A stretch of 64,000 nt of DNA from Halostella salina (lineage in GTDB: Archaea; Halobacteriota; Halobacteria; Halobacteriales; Natronoarchaeaceae), in contig NZ_RCIH01000001.1 in NCBI RefSeq assembly GCF_003675855.1, positions 434,001 through 498,000 on the forward strand. The letters are read 5' to 3'. Below the pieces are notes generated by a model. The model saw only the letters and a program-made list of their open reading frames with translations. It made no database searches and was not told the origin of the DNA. This document shows positions 9,022-16,840 of the stretch, one piece after another (positions within the stretch are counted from its first letter, which is position 1; each line of letters starts with the position of its first letter). Made by a program: the position numbers and the translations under genes.

Positions 9022-9705
9022 ATGACCGTCATCGCCGACCTGCGAGTACCGCCCGCGGAGTTCGTGCTCGCGCACTCGCTGCACTCCGTCGACGACGCGC
9101 AGGTGGAGGTCGAACGCGTCGCGGCGACGGACGAGGACCACGTGACACCGTACTTCTGGGTGACCGCCGGGGACCTCGACGCGTTCGACGACGCGCTCCG
9201 CGAGGACGGCACCGCACGGGACCCGAGCCTGCTGGAGCGCAACGATCACGAGCGACTCTACCGGGTGGACTGGCACGCGCCCGACCACGGGATCGTGTCA
9301 GCCATCGCGAACTCGCTGGCGACCCTGCTGACGGCGTCCGCGGCGGACGAGTGGCACGTTCGGCTCCTGTTTCCGGACGACGAGGCGCTCTCGACGTTCC
9401 ACGACCACGCGCAGCGCTGTGACCTGACGTTCGACGTGGACCGGCTCTACCGACCGGACGACCCAGGGGAGTTCGAGCAGTACGGGCTCACGGCCGACCA
9501 GCGCGAGGCGCTGCTGGCGGTTCTCCGAGCCGGCTACTTCGACGTTCCGCGGGGATCGACGCTCGCGGCGGTCGCGGCGGAACTGGACATCTCCGACACC
9601 GCGCTATCGACCCGGCTCCGCCGGGCACACGCCAACCTCATCCGCGCGACGATCGCCCGGGGCGAGGGGCAGGGTGACTTAAAGAGCGTGAATACTCACG
9701 GGTAG
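9022..9705 (+). CDS. Bat-type HTH-10 transcriptional regulator
   Basis: A 227-residue regulator of the bacterio-opsin-activator family. The N-terminal 150 residues form the Bat-associated sensory fold (MTVIADLRVPPAEFVLAHSL, then VTPYFWVTAGDLDAFDDALR). The C-terminus carries the HTH-10 domain: LTADQREALLAVLRAGYFDVPRG followed by LAAVAAELDISDTALSTRLRRAHANLI. No PAS or GAF domain is present, so this is the short form. The signal is unknown. A HalOD1 protein follows after 41 bases and may be co-transcribed. Confidence 0.9.
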   Translation: MTVIADLRVPPAEFVLAHSLHSVDDAQVEVERVAATDEDHVTPYFWVTAGDLDAFDDALREDGTARDPSLLERNDHERLYRVDWHAPDHGIVSAIANSLATLLTASAADEWHVRLLFPDDEALSTFHDHAQRCDLTFDVDRLYRPDDPGEFEQYGLTADQREALLAVLRAGYFDVPRGSTLAAVAAELDISDTALSTRLRRAHANLIRATIARGEGQGDLKSVNTHG

Positions 9706-9746
9706 ACCATACACCGGCGGGGACCGTACGGTCGACGGGTGGAACG

Positions 9747-10043
9747 ATGATGAGACGACAGGCGATCGACGGGCAGCCGACGAGCGATGGCGGCGGGGAA
9801 CCGGACGGAAACGAGCGGGCGCGGATCGCCGACCTGACGTGTTACGAGTCCGCGAGCGCGGCAGTGGTCGACGCCGTCGCCGAGGCGGCGGGCGTGGAGC
9901 CGACGGACCTGCGGCCGCTGTTCGAGTTCGTCGACCCGGATGCGCTGGACAGCCTCGCGGCCGACGCGACCGTTCGGTTCCGGTACGCCGGGTACTCGGT
10001 GACCGTGTCGACGGACGAAGTCGTCGTCCGCGCCCCGGGCTGA
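9747..10043 (+). CDS. Stand-alone HalOD1 output-domain protein
   Basis: A 98-residue HalOD1 protein. After an acidic, disordered N-terminus of about 30 residues come the domain signatures SASAAVVDAVAEAAGVEPTD, LRPLFEFVDPDALDSL and the closing strands VRFRYAGYSVTVSTDEVVV. It follows the HTH-10 regulator on the same strand, a linkage that suggests a shared signalling role. The start ATG at 9747 could also be the next ATG at 9750. Stop codons of this gene and dgcA abut at 10043/10044. Confidence 0.82.
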   Translation: MMRRQAIDGQPTSDGGGEPDGNERARIADLTCYESASAAVVDAVAEAAGVEPTDLRPLFEFVDPDALDSLAADATVRFRYAGYSVTVSTDEVVVRAPG

Positions 10044-11084
10044 TCAGCGCGGGACTGCACCGGTCCCCGGCCGGTCGACCGACGCGAGGTCGATCACGCC
10101 GTCGGGCATCGGCACGCCGGCGAACGGGTCACGGTCGAGCAGGAGCGAGCCGTCCAGGTCGGCGTAGTCGAGCAGCGGCGCGAGGTGGGCCCCCGCGGCG
10201 ATGGAGGCGTTGCTCTCGACCATGCAGCCGAGCATCACCTCCAGCCCCTGCGCTCGGGCGGCGTGGACCATCCGTCGGGCCTCGGCGAGGCCGCCGCATT
10301 TCATCAGCTTGATCGTGACGATGTCGGTCCGGTCGGCGACGCGGGGCACGTCGTCGACGGTCACGCAGGACTCGTCGGCGGCTATCGGCAGTGCCGACCG
10401 CTCGTACACGAACTGTAGCCCCTCGGGATTCTCCGCGGGCACCGGCTGTTCGATGAACTCCACGCCGTAGTCGGCCAGCGTCTCGGACATGCGGACGGCC
10501 TCGCGGGGCGTCCACGCCTCGTTGGCGTCGACCCGGATCCGGGCGTCGGGGGCCGCCGAGCGCACCGCGTCGACGACGGCCTCGTCGCGGTCGGTGCCGA
10601 CTTTCACCTTCAGCACCTCGTGGCCGGCAGCGACCGCGTCCGCGGCCTTCTCGTGCATGCGGTCCGGGTCGTCCAGCCCGATCGTAAAGGAGGTGCTGAC
10701 GGTCCGGTCCGGGTCCAGCCCCCAGTAGCGGTACAGCGGCAGGTCGGCGCGCTTGGCGATCAGGTCGTGGAGGGCGATGCTGACGGCACAGCGCGCCGCG
10801 GGGTTGTCCCGGACCGTTTCGCGCATACGGCGCTCGATCCGCTGTCGCTGGTGGGGATCGCCCACGTCCTCGACGACGGACAGCAGGTCCGGCAGCACCG
10901 CTGCGACGGTGTCGGCCGTCTCGCCGTAGTGGCGCGCGGGGGCCGCGCCGCCGACGCCGACCCGGCCCTCGTCGTCCGCGACCCGGACGACGACGTTCTC
11001 CGAGACGGTCTGGGTGCCGCGGGCGATGGTGAAGGGAGTCTCCAGCGGCAGCTCCAGCCGCTCGAACGACGCGGAGAGCGTCAC
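10044..11084 (-). CDS. dgcA: DgcA-like N-acetyl-D-glutamate racemase (enolase superfamily)
   Basis: A 346-residue mandelate racemase/muconate lactonizing-type enzyme of the dipeptide-epimerase branch. The GTG start at 11084 overlaps the stop of the upstream gene (GTGA), so the long upstream frame is not part of it. The barrel carries the KxK base motif in EVLKVKVGTD, metal ligands in IRVDANEAW, FIEQPV and AADESC, and the second-base strand DIVTIKLMKCGG. In the DgcN-DgcA pathway known from marine proteobacteria and halophilic archaea, DgcA interconverts N-acetyl-D- and N-acetyl-L-glutamate. Direct pairing with a DUF1611 gene supports that role over Ala-Glu dipeptide epimerisation, which remains the alternative. 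Confidence 0.82.
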   Translation of the reverse strand: MTLSASFERLELPLETPFTIARGTQTVSENVVVRVADDEGRVGVGGAAPARHYGETADTVAAVLPDLLSVVEDVGDPHQRQRIERRMRETVRDNPAARCAVSIALHDLIAKRADLPLYRYWGLDPDRTVSTSFTIGLDDPDRMHEKAADAVAAGHEVLKVKVGTDRDEAVVDAVRSAAPDARIRVDANEAWTPREAVRMSETLADYGVEFIEQPVPAENPEGLQFVYERSALPIAADESCVTVDDVPRVADRTDIVTIKLMKCGGLAEARRMVHAARAQGLEVMLGCMVESNASIAAGAHLAPLLDYADLDGSLLLDRDPFAGVPMPDGVIDLASVDRPGTGAVPR

Positions 11085-12094
11085 AGCACCGCCTCCAGCA
11101 CGGCGTCGGGGTCGAATCTGACGAGGTCCGCGGCCGGCGCGTCGAGCGCATCGCCGAACTCGGCGACCGCCTCGCGGGCCGCGTCGTCGCCGGCCACGTC
11201 CATCGTGTTCAGCGCCCCGGCGACGACGGTCCCCTCGTGGACCGGCGCGGCGAGCGACTCGTACAGGTCGACGTACGTCGGGAGGGCGGGCAGACGGAAC
11301 TCCTCGTACCCGTGGATCCGCTCCCGGCCGGCGCGGTGACAGAGCACCATCCGGTCCGGCATCGCGCCGTGGAGGATGCCGCAGGTCACCGCGGAGTACG
11401 CCGGGTGGACGATGCTCCCCTGCCCCTCCACGAACAGGTAGTCGTGGTCGTCGCCTTTTTCCACGATCATCTCCTCGACCGCCCCGGCGGTGAAGTCGCT
11501 GACGACGCGGTCGACGGGGTTCCCCCACCCCTCGACCATGATCCCCGTCTGGCCCGTCGGGACCACGGCGGCGTCGTGGCCACGCTCGCGGGCGGCCGCG
11601 GCGAGTTCCATCGTCGTCGTCATCTTCCCGACCGAGCAGTCCGTGCCGACCGTGAGGATCACTTCGGCGTCGACCTCGCGGGCGACGCCGTCGGCGACGG
11701 TCAGGTCGTCTGGCGGGCGGCGCACGTCCCGGAGTTCGCAGCCGTGCTCGTCGGCGAGCCGGGCGAATTCGTCGTCGTCCGCGAGGAAGTAGTGGAGCCC
11801 GGCGACAACGTCACAGCCCCGCTCCAGCGCGGCGCGCACGTCCGACCGCCACGACTCGTCGAAGCCGCCGCCGATCGGCGCGATGCCGATCAGGAGCGCG
11901 TCGACCGCGCCGACATCGTCCATCGATCCGACGATCGGCGCGTCCTGTACGTCCGGCACGTGGTCGCTCACGCGCTCGCCGGCGCGGTCCCGGTCGAGGA
12001 CGGCGGTGACCTCGTGGTCGCCGTACCGCAGGACGCCGAGCGCCGTCTTGGCGCGGCCGGGGAACTGCTCGTGTGCGAGGATCGCGATGCGCAT
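11081..12094 (-). CDS. dgcN: DgcN-like D-glutamate N-acetyltransferase (DUF1611)
   Basis: A 337-residue DUF1611 family protein starting at MRIAILAHEQFPG (ATG at 12094). It has a Rossmann-like N-terminal domain and a P-loop-like C-terminal domain with LTVGTDCSVGKMTTTMELA, a variant Walker A, then VVPTGQTGIMVEGWG, FVEGQGSIVHPAYSAVT and LCHRAGRERIHGYEEF. DgcN enzymes acetylate D-glutamate using acetyl-CoA. It is translationally coupled to dgcA, which would racemise the product so that nitrogen and carbon can enter L-glutamate metabolism. A deacetylase for the last step is not visible in this window. Confidence 0.82.
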   Translation of the reverse strand: MRIAILAHEQFPGRAKTALGVLRYGDHEVTAVLDRDRAGERVSDHVPDVQDAPIVGSMDDVGAVDALLIGIAPIGGGFDESWRSDVRAALERGCDVVAGLHYFLADDDEFARLADEHGCELRDVRRPPDDLTVADGVAREVDAEVILTVGTDCSVGKMTTTMELAAAARERGHDAAVVPTGQTGIMVEGWGNPVDRVVSDFTAGAVEEMIVEKGDDHDYLFVEGQGSIVHPAYSAVTCGILHGAMPDRMVLCHRAGRERIHGYEEFRLPALPTYVDLYESLAAPVHEGTVVAGALNTMDVAGDDAAREAVAEFGDALDAPAADLVRFDPDAVLEAVL

Positions 12095-12147
12095 ACGCTT
12101 CCCAAGCAGGGGCGGGGGCATAAGCGCGGCGCGGGCGGCAACCCGGT

Positions 12148-13038
12148 TCAGATCCGGTACAGCGTCGTCGTCCAGAAGTCGTAGAACGCCTCCTCTAAGG
12201 CGTCCTCGGGGTCGCCGGTCGCGTCGACGGCGGCGGTCGCTGTCGCCTCGGCGTCGACGTCGTCCAGCACGGTGGACTCGCCGACGAGCACCAGCCGGTC
12301 GGCGTCGCGGTCGGCGAGCGCCGCCTCCGCGCGTTCGACGTGGTCGGCGACCTGCTCGTCCCGGCGGCGCTCGAAGCGGGCCTGCGAGAAGCCGCCCTTC
12401 GAGTGGTTCCCCTTCACGTCGCTCTCGAACGCCGTCGTCGCGACGCGCTCCCGGCCGTCGTACTCGCCGAGCGCGAACAGGTCCGCCCGGACCACGGCGA
12501 ACGCGAACCGACCCGTCGGCAGGAACCACTCGCGGTCGAGTTCGAACCCGTCGTCCCACGCGGCGAAGGTGTCCGGGGCGACCGGCGGGTCGAACGCCGC
12601 GCTCACGACGCCGGCGTCGTCCGTGACGGCGAGGCAGGGGCCGGCGCGGTCGACCAGCGGCGCGCGGTCGCCGAACACCTCGCGGACCGCGTCCGGGACC
12701 GTCCCGTCGACCATCGCGGTCAGCGCGCCCTCCGGCCCGGCGTCGACGCTGGCGAGGCGGTCCAGCACCGCGGCGAGGCGGTCGCCCCGAAGCTCCTCGA
12801 CGCCGCGGTAGTCGAGCGCCGCGTCGTCGTCGCCGCCAGCCCGCTCGACGCGGTCCTCTAGCTCGGCCACCCGGTCCTCGAGTCGGTTGACGCGCTCCTC
12901 GGCGTCCTGCCGGGCGCTGACGGCGTCGGCACGGCGCTCGGACTCGGCCTCCAGCTGCCGCTCCAGATGTCGCTTCTCCTCCTCCAGCTCGTCGATGCGC
13001 TCCTTCAGCGCCGCCCGCCCGAGCAACTCGTCGAGCAT
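12148..13038 (-). CDS. Vms1/ANKZF1-like peptidyl-tRNA hydrolase (eRF1-like VLRF1 fold)
   Basis: A 296-residue protein. Residues of about 10-65 form a coiled coil (KERIDELEEEKRHLERQLE, then heptads). The rest is an eRF1-like domain with the segment SKGGFSQARFERRRDEQ; Gln219 in GGFSQ corresponds to the catalytic Gln of the Vms1/ANKZF1 family, and RLVLVGEST lies on the next core strand. In eukaryotes these enzymes release nascent chains from stalled 60S ribosomes. An archaeal ribosome-rescue role is inferred by homology. It has the same orientation as dgcN-dgcA with a 53-base gap. Confidence 0.78.
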   Translation of the reverse strand: MLDELLGRAALKERIDELEEEKRHLERQLEAESERRADAVSARQDAEERVNRLEDRVAELEDRVERAGGDDDAALDYRGVEELRGDRLAAVLDRLASVDAGPEGALTAMVDGTVPDAVREVFGDRAPLVDRAGPCLAVTDDAGVVSAAFDPPVAPDTFAAWDDGFELDREWFLPTGRFAFAVVRADLFALGEYDGRERVATTAFESDVKGNHSKGGFSQARFERRRDEQVADHVERAEAALADRDADRLVLVGESTVLDDVDAEATATAAVDATGDPEDALEEAFYDFWTTTLYRI

Positions 13039-13168
13039 CGGATGGGACGGGACGGCGCGGCCACTTCTAGGTTCCGACGAGCGGCCACCATACGGTCGAT
13101 CGCACGTCAGCTTCGAGGGTCACCGGTCCGCCCGGTGACCCATCGGGGCACGGGTACAACCGACCGTG

Positions 13169-13525
13169 TCAGGTGTTGTCCGGCCGGCCGTCGCCCCCGG
13201 AGAGTCTGAGAAGCTGGGAGGCGCGGTCGGCCTTCGCCAGCAGCACCTCCCGGAGCGCCGGCGGGTCGCGGACGCCGTCGTCGAGGAGCGTCTCGGGGAC
13301 CGCGAGCGTGTCCGACGGGACGCCCTCCTCGCCGTGGACCGGGAAGTGTCGGGTTCCGAGCTTCATCACGAGCGGTGTGTCGAGGCGCTCGATCCCCTCG
13401 CCGCTCGCGTACAGTTGCTCGTTGACGCGTTCGTGCTGTGCCCGCTGCATCACCGCGTGCTCCCCGTCGAACGGCTCCACGTAGAGCCGCCCGAAGTAGT
13501 AGCCGCTGGAGAACTCCTCGAACAT
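13169..13525 (-). CDS. DUF5802 family protein
   Basis: A 118-residue protein starting MFEEFSSGYYFGRLYVEPF. A second ATG 15 bases upstream (13540) would add MLLHS, but the TATA-like GCTTATACC on the minus strand at 13557-13565 places transcription start near 13534, which favours 13525. The conserved YYFGRLYVEP and MQRAQHERVNEQLYASGEG segments match a haloarchaeal DUF I recall as DUF5802. No function is known. It is divergent from an ArsR-type regulator, which could control it. Confidence 0.78.
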   Translation of the reverse strand: MFEEFSSGYYFGRLYVEPFDGEHAVMQRAQHERVNEQLYASGEGIERLDTPLVMKLGTRHFPVHGEEGVPSDTLAVPETLLDDGVRDPPALREVLLAKADRASQLLRLSGGDGRPDNT

Positions 13526-13541
13526 GCTATGCAGTAGCATG
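13523..13541. promoter_or_regulatory. Inverted repeat over the DUF5802 start codon
   Basis: CATGCTA-TGCAG-TAGCATG is a perfect 7-bp inverted repeat with a 5-base centre covering both candidate start codons. It could be an operator for the divergent ArsR-type regulator or a hairpin at the start of the transcript. With a leaderless message, a hairpin here would affect initiation. Confidence 0.35.
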
Positions 13542-13686
13542 ACATGCGACGGGGCGGTATAAGCTTTCCTCCGCAGGGCTTTTGTCGACCGCTATCAGTT
13601 CCCCGTCGGGCGGTCCACGCGCGACGCCGCGAGCGGGCGGGGAAAGCAGTCACCCTTTTTACTGCTCGCCGCGAACCCCCGGTCGA

Positions 13687-14379
13687 ATGGATTCTGCCGC
13701 GCTGCTGGACCTGCTCGGCAACGAGAACCGCAGGCGGATCCTGCGGCTGCTCGCGCGCAAGCCCTGCTACGTCACCGAGATCAGCGAATACCTCGGCGTC
13801 AGCCCGAAGGCGGTCATCGAGCATCTCCGGAAGCTAGAGGAAGCGGGGCTGGTCGAGAGCCACACCGACGACCAGCGGCGCAAGTACTTCCACATCGCGC
13901 GGAACCTGCGGCTGGAGGTGAACGTCTCGCCGTACGGCTTCGGGACGAAGAGCGCCTACCCGGCGAGCCGGAGCCTCGACATCACGACCTGGCGCTACCT
14001 CTCGCTCGATATCGACCCGGCCGACGCCGTGGCGGACGACGACTCCGGCGACGGCGGCGACCCGGACACGGACGACCCCGCCGAACTCGCGGCGTCGATC
14101 GCACGGCTGGAGGAACTGGAGAACGAACTCTCGATGGCCCAGCGGTGGGTGCAGGGCCGGCTGACCGACCTGCTGGACCGCATCTCGGCGGCGACCGACG
14201 AGGAGGTCAACAGCCGGCTGTCGGCCGACGTGCTGCGCGCGCTGTCCGAGGGCCCTCACACGGTCGCCGAACTCGCCGACCGGGTCGACGCGTCGCCGGA
14301 ACTCGTCGAGCGGACGCTGGCCGCGATGGCCGAAGCCGACCTCGTCCGCCGGACCGAGGAGGGCTGGACGCTCGCCTAG
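13687..14379 (+). CDS. ArsR-type winged-helix transcriptional regulator
   Basis: A 230-residue regulator from the ATG at 13687 (MDSAALLDLLGNENRRRIL). The N-terminal wHTH is complete: YVTEISEYLGVSPKAVIEHLRKLEEAGLVES, with the wing DDQRRKYFHIARNLRLEV. A middle region VNVSPYGFGTKSAYPASR is typical of the haloarchaeal ArsR family that binds a small ligand or stays constitutive. The C-terminal 80 residues contain a helical region and a second, weaker wHTH (LSEGPHTVAELADRVDASPELVERTL). The 3' end overlaps the convergent membrane gene by 4 bases. Confidence 0.9.
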   Translation: MDSAALLDLLGNENRRRILRLLARKPCYVTEISEYLGVSPKAVIEHLRKLEEAGLVESHTDDQRRKYFHIARNLRLEVNVSPYGFGTKSAYPASRSLDITTWRYLSLDIDPADAVADDDSGDGGDPDTDDPAELAASIARLEELENELSMAQRWVQGRLTDLLDRISAATDEEVNSRLSADVLRALSEGPHTVAELADRVDASPELVERTLAAMAEADLVRRTEEGWTLA

Positions 14380-14861
14380 ATCTCCCGGGTCAGCCCGTCG
14401 CGCAGGTCCCGGCCGAAGTAGACGCCGAGCAGCCCCGCGACCCCGCCGACGACGGCGCTGATGGCGATCAGCGGCACGCCGACGCCCGCAAGCGTCAGGA
14501 GCGCGTTCCGGAGCAGCGACGCGCCGCCGCCGACGGCGATCCCGGCTAGCCCGACCTCCGCGTACCGCCGCTCCGAACTCGCCAGCCCGACGGCGAAGGC
14601 GACGGCGAACATCCCGAGCGCCCGGCCGAAGAAGGGGATCGTCGCGCCGCCGGCGACGAGGCCGACCGTCAGCAGGACGGCCGAGACGAGGAAGGTGCCG
14701 GGGTCGAACCAGCGCTCTAGTCCGGACGGCTCGTCTTCGGACTCCGCCCGTGTATCCGACTCCGTGCCGGACCGCAGGCCCCCGCCGCCGAACGTGTCGT
14801 CGAGCGACTCGTCGACCGGCTCGTCGCTCGACCGGGTGCGCTGTTCGGTGCGCTCGCTCAT
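14376..14861 (-). CDS. Hypothetical integral membrane protein
   Basis: A 161-residue protein starting MSERTEQRTRSSDEP. About 55 polar, Ser/Glu/Asp-rich residues precede four or five closely spaced hydrophobic segments: FLVSAVLLTVGLVAG, FGRALGMFAVAFAVGLA, VGLAGIAVGGGASLL, LLTLAGVGVPLIAISAVVGGVAGLLGVYFG. No motif is recognisable. The stop TAG overlaps the stop of the convergent ArsR-type gene. Confidence 0.72.
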   Translation of the reverse strand: MSERTEQRTRSSDEPVDESLDDTFGGGGLRSGTESDTRAESEDEPSGLERWFDPGTFLVSAVLLTVGLVAGGATIPFFGRALGMFAVAFAVGLASSERRYAEVGLAGIAVGGGASLLRNALLTLAGVGVPLIAISAVVGGVAGLLGVYFGRDLRDGLTREI

Positions 14862-14924
14862 GGAAACAGGTTGGTGGCCGACGGGCAAGGTCTTTTCCCC
14901 GCACCATCGACCGCCTGAACGACG

Positions 14925-15446
14925 CTACACGGGCAGGAGCACGTACAGCGAGGGGACGAGCAGCGCCACCGCGAGCCCGTACACCGCGGCGGAGACGGCC
15001 CACTGCAGGCGGATCCCGCCGCCCCGGTCGTCGTAGTCCGCGAGACGGCGCGGGCCGACCCGCGGGAGGACGACCGCGCCGAACAGGACGACGGCGAAGG
15101 CGGCCGCGGCCGCCGCGGCGAGGAGCCGCGAGACGGACACGAAGCCGAAGACGAGCAGTTCCACGTCCCGGAGGTCCCCCGTCGCGATCAGCAGGAGTTC
15201 GACGCCGACGGCGACGAGGATGCCGGCGAGGTAGTGAACCGTGTGGCTCCCGAGGGGGACGACCGCGTCCGGCACGTCCGGCCAGACGGCCGCGAGCGCG
15301 ACCTCCTTGGGCACGTCGCCCTCGGGGAGCGCAGCCATCGGGAAGTTTGCTATCGCGGCGGCACCGAACCCGGCGAGCACGGCGACCGCGATCCGAACGG
15401 GAACCGCCCGGAGTTCGGCTCCGGCCGCGTGTGCGACGACGCTCAT
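14925..15446 (-). CDS. Hypothetical five-helix membrane protein
   Basis: A 173-residue protein from the ATG at 15446 (MSVVAHAAGAELRAVPVRI); a start 27 bases upstream is possible. Five hydrophobic segments are visible, including VAVLAGFGAAAIANFPMAAL, YLAGILVAVGVELLLIATG, LLAAAAAAAFAVVLFGAVVL and AVSAAVYGLAVALLVPSLYVLLPV. The HTVHYLAGI motif in the second helix is conserved-looking. No function is recognised. Divergent from gatD. Confidence 0.7.
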   Translation of the reverse strand: MSVVAHAAGAELRAVPVRIAVAVLAGFGAAAIANFPMAALPEGDVPKEVALAAVWPDVPDAVVPLGSHTVHYLAGILVAVGVELLLIATGDLRDVELLVFGFVSVSRLLAAAAAAAFAVVLFGAVVLPRVGPRRLADYDDRGGGIRLQWAVSAAVYGLAVALLVPSLYVLLPV

Positions 15447-15589
15447 GCCGGTTCGGAGCGGCGCTCGACGCATAAAGTCTCCGAGATGCCGGAACGTGGC
15501 GACACCGACGGCTGACCTCCGCCGGACGGTCGACCCCTGCCGTCCGGAACGCAACGCTTGAAGTGCCGCGGGCCGAACCCACGGGCAAG

Positions 15590-16840
15590 ATGAACGCAGG
15601 CGACCGCGTCCGCGTCGAACGCGCGGACCAGACCCACGAGGGCGTGTTGCTCCCCTCGACGACGGCGGACCACCTCGTCGTCAAGCTCGACGGCGGCTAC
15701 AACGTCGGCATCGACCGCGCGGCGGCCGACGTCGAGGTGCTCGAAGCCGACGCCCACGAGATCGAGGAGGGCGGCGACGGCAACGCCTCGACCGTCGAGT
15801 TCGACGAGGACCTCCCGACGGTGTCGCTGATCAGCACCGGCGGCACCATCGCCTCGACGGTCGACTACCGCACCGGCGCGGTGACCGCGCAGTTCGACGC
15901 CGAGGACGTGCTCCGGGCCGTCCCGGACCTGGCGGGGCTGGCGAACTACCGCGGCCGCGTCGTCGCCAACATCCTCTCGGAGAACATGACCCCCGACGTG
16001 TGGCGGGAGCTCGCCGAGGCCGTCCACGAGGAGATCGAGGCCGGCGCGGACGGCGTCGTCGTGATGCACGGCACCGACACCATGCAGTACAGCGCCGCCG
16101 CGCTCTCCTTCATGCTCGACACGCCGGTCCCGGTCGTGTTCACCGGGAGCCAGCGGTCGGCCGACCGGCCCTCGTCGGACAACGTGATGAACGCCGTCTG
16201 CGCCGTCGAGGCCGCGAAAAGCGACGCCGCCGAGGTCATGGTCTGCATGCACGCCTCCGAGAGCGACGACGTCTGCGCGCTCCACCGGGGCACCCGCGTC
16301 CGGAAGAACCACACCTCCCGCCGGGACGCGTTCGAGACCGTCGGCGCGAAGCCGCTGGGCGAGGTCGACTACGAGACCGGCGAGCGGCCCGAGGTCTCCT
16401 TCCGCCGGGACTACGCCGAGCGCGGCGCGGCCGACCTCGCCATCGCGCCCGAACTGAACCCCGAGGTCGAACTCCTGAAGTTCGCGCCGGGGATGGACAC
16501 GAGCTTCCTCGACGCCGTCGAGGGCAAGGACGGCCTCGTGATCGAGGGCACCGGCCTCGGCCACGTCCACACCGACCTCATTCCGCGGATCGAGGACCTG
16601 GTCGACGACGGCACGACGGTCGTCATGACCAGCCAGTGCATCGAGGGCCGGGTCTGCGACCGCGTGTACGACACCGGCCGCGACCTGCTCGACGCCGGCG
16701 TCGTCGAGGCCGGCGACACCCTGCCCGGCACCGCGATGGTCAAGCTGATGTGGGCGCTGGAACACACTTCCGACCCCGAGACGACGATGGCGGAGCCGGT
16801 CGCCGGCGAACTCACCGAGCGCTCCGTCCCATGGGAGTGA
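15590..16840 (+). CDS. gatD: Glu-tRNA(Gln) amidotransferase subunit D
   Basis: A 416-residue asparaginase-like subunit of the archaeal GatDE complex, which converts Glu-tRNA(Gln) to Gln-tRNA(Gln) and releases ammonia from glutamine. The N-terminal beta-barrel AGDRVRVERADQTHEGVLLPS is followed by the asparaginase-type domain with the first catalytic Thr in VSLISTGGTIAS, the second Thr-Asp pair in VVMHGTDTMQYSAAA, and VFTGSQRSADRPSSDN. The start at 15590 (MNAGDRV) is preferred over GTG 15563. gatE is not in the window, which is normal in haloarchaea. The downstream acetyltransferase gene overlaps by 10 bases. Confidence 0.96.
   Translation: MNAGDRVRVERADQTHEGVLLPSTTADHLVVKLDGGYNVGIDRAAADVEVLEADAHEIEEGGDGNASTVEFDEDLPTVSLISTGGTIASTVDYRTGAVTAQFDAEDVLRAVPDLAGLANYRGRVVANILSENMTPDVWRELAEAVHEEIEAGADGVVVMHGTDTMQYSAAALSFMLDTPVPVVFTGSQRSADRPSSDNVMNAVCAVEAAKSDAAEVMVCMHASESDDVCALHRGTRVRKNHTSRRDAFETVGAKPLGEVDYETGERPEVSFRRDYAERGAADLAIAPELNPEVELLKFAPGMDTSFLDAVEGKDGLVIEGTGLGHVHTDLIPRIEDLVDDGTTVVMTSQCIEGRVCDRVYDTGRDLLDAGVVEAGDTLPGTAMVKLMWALEHTSDPETTMAEPVAGELTERSVPWE

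Noticed and set aside
13582-13686. Longer N-terminus for the ArsR-type regulator from GTG 13582
   Set aside because: The added residues are Pro/Ser/Arg-rich and unlike the family, whereas the ATG at 13687 begins directly at the winged helix.
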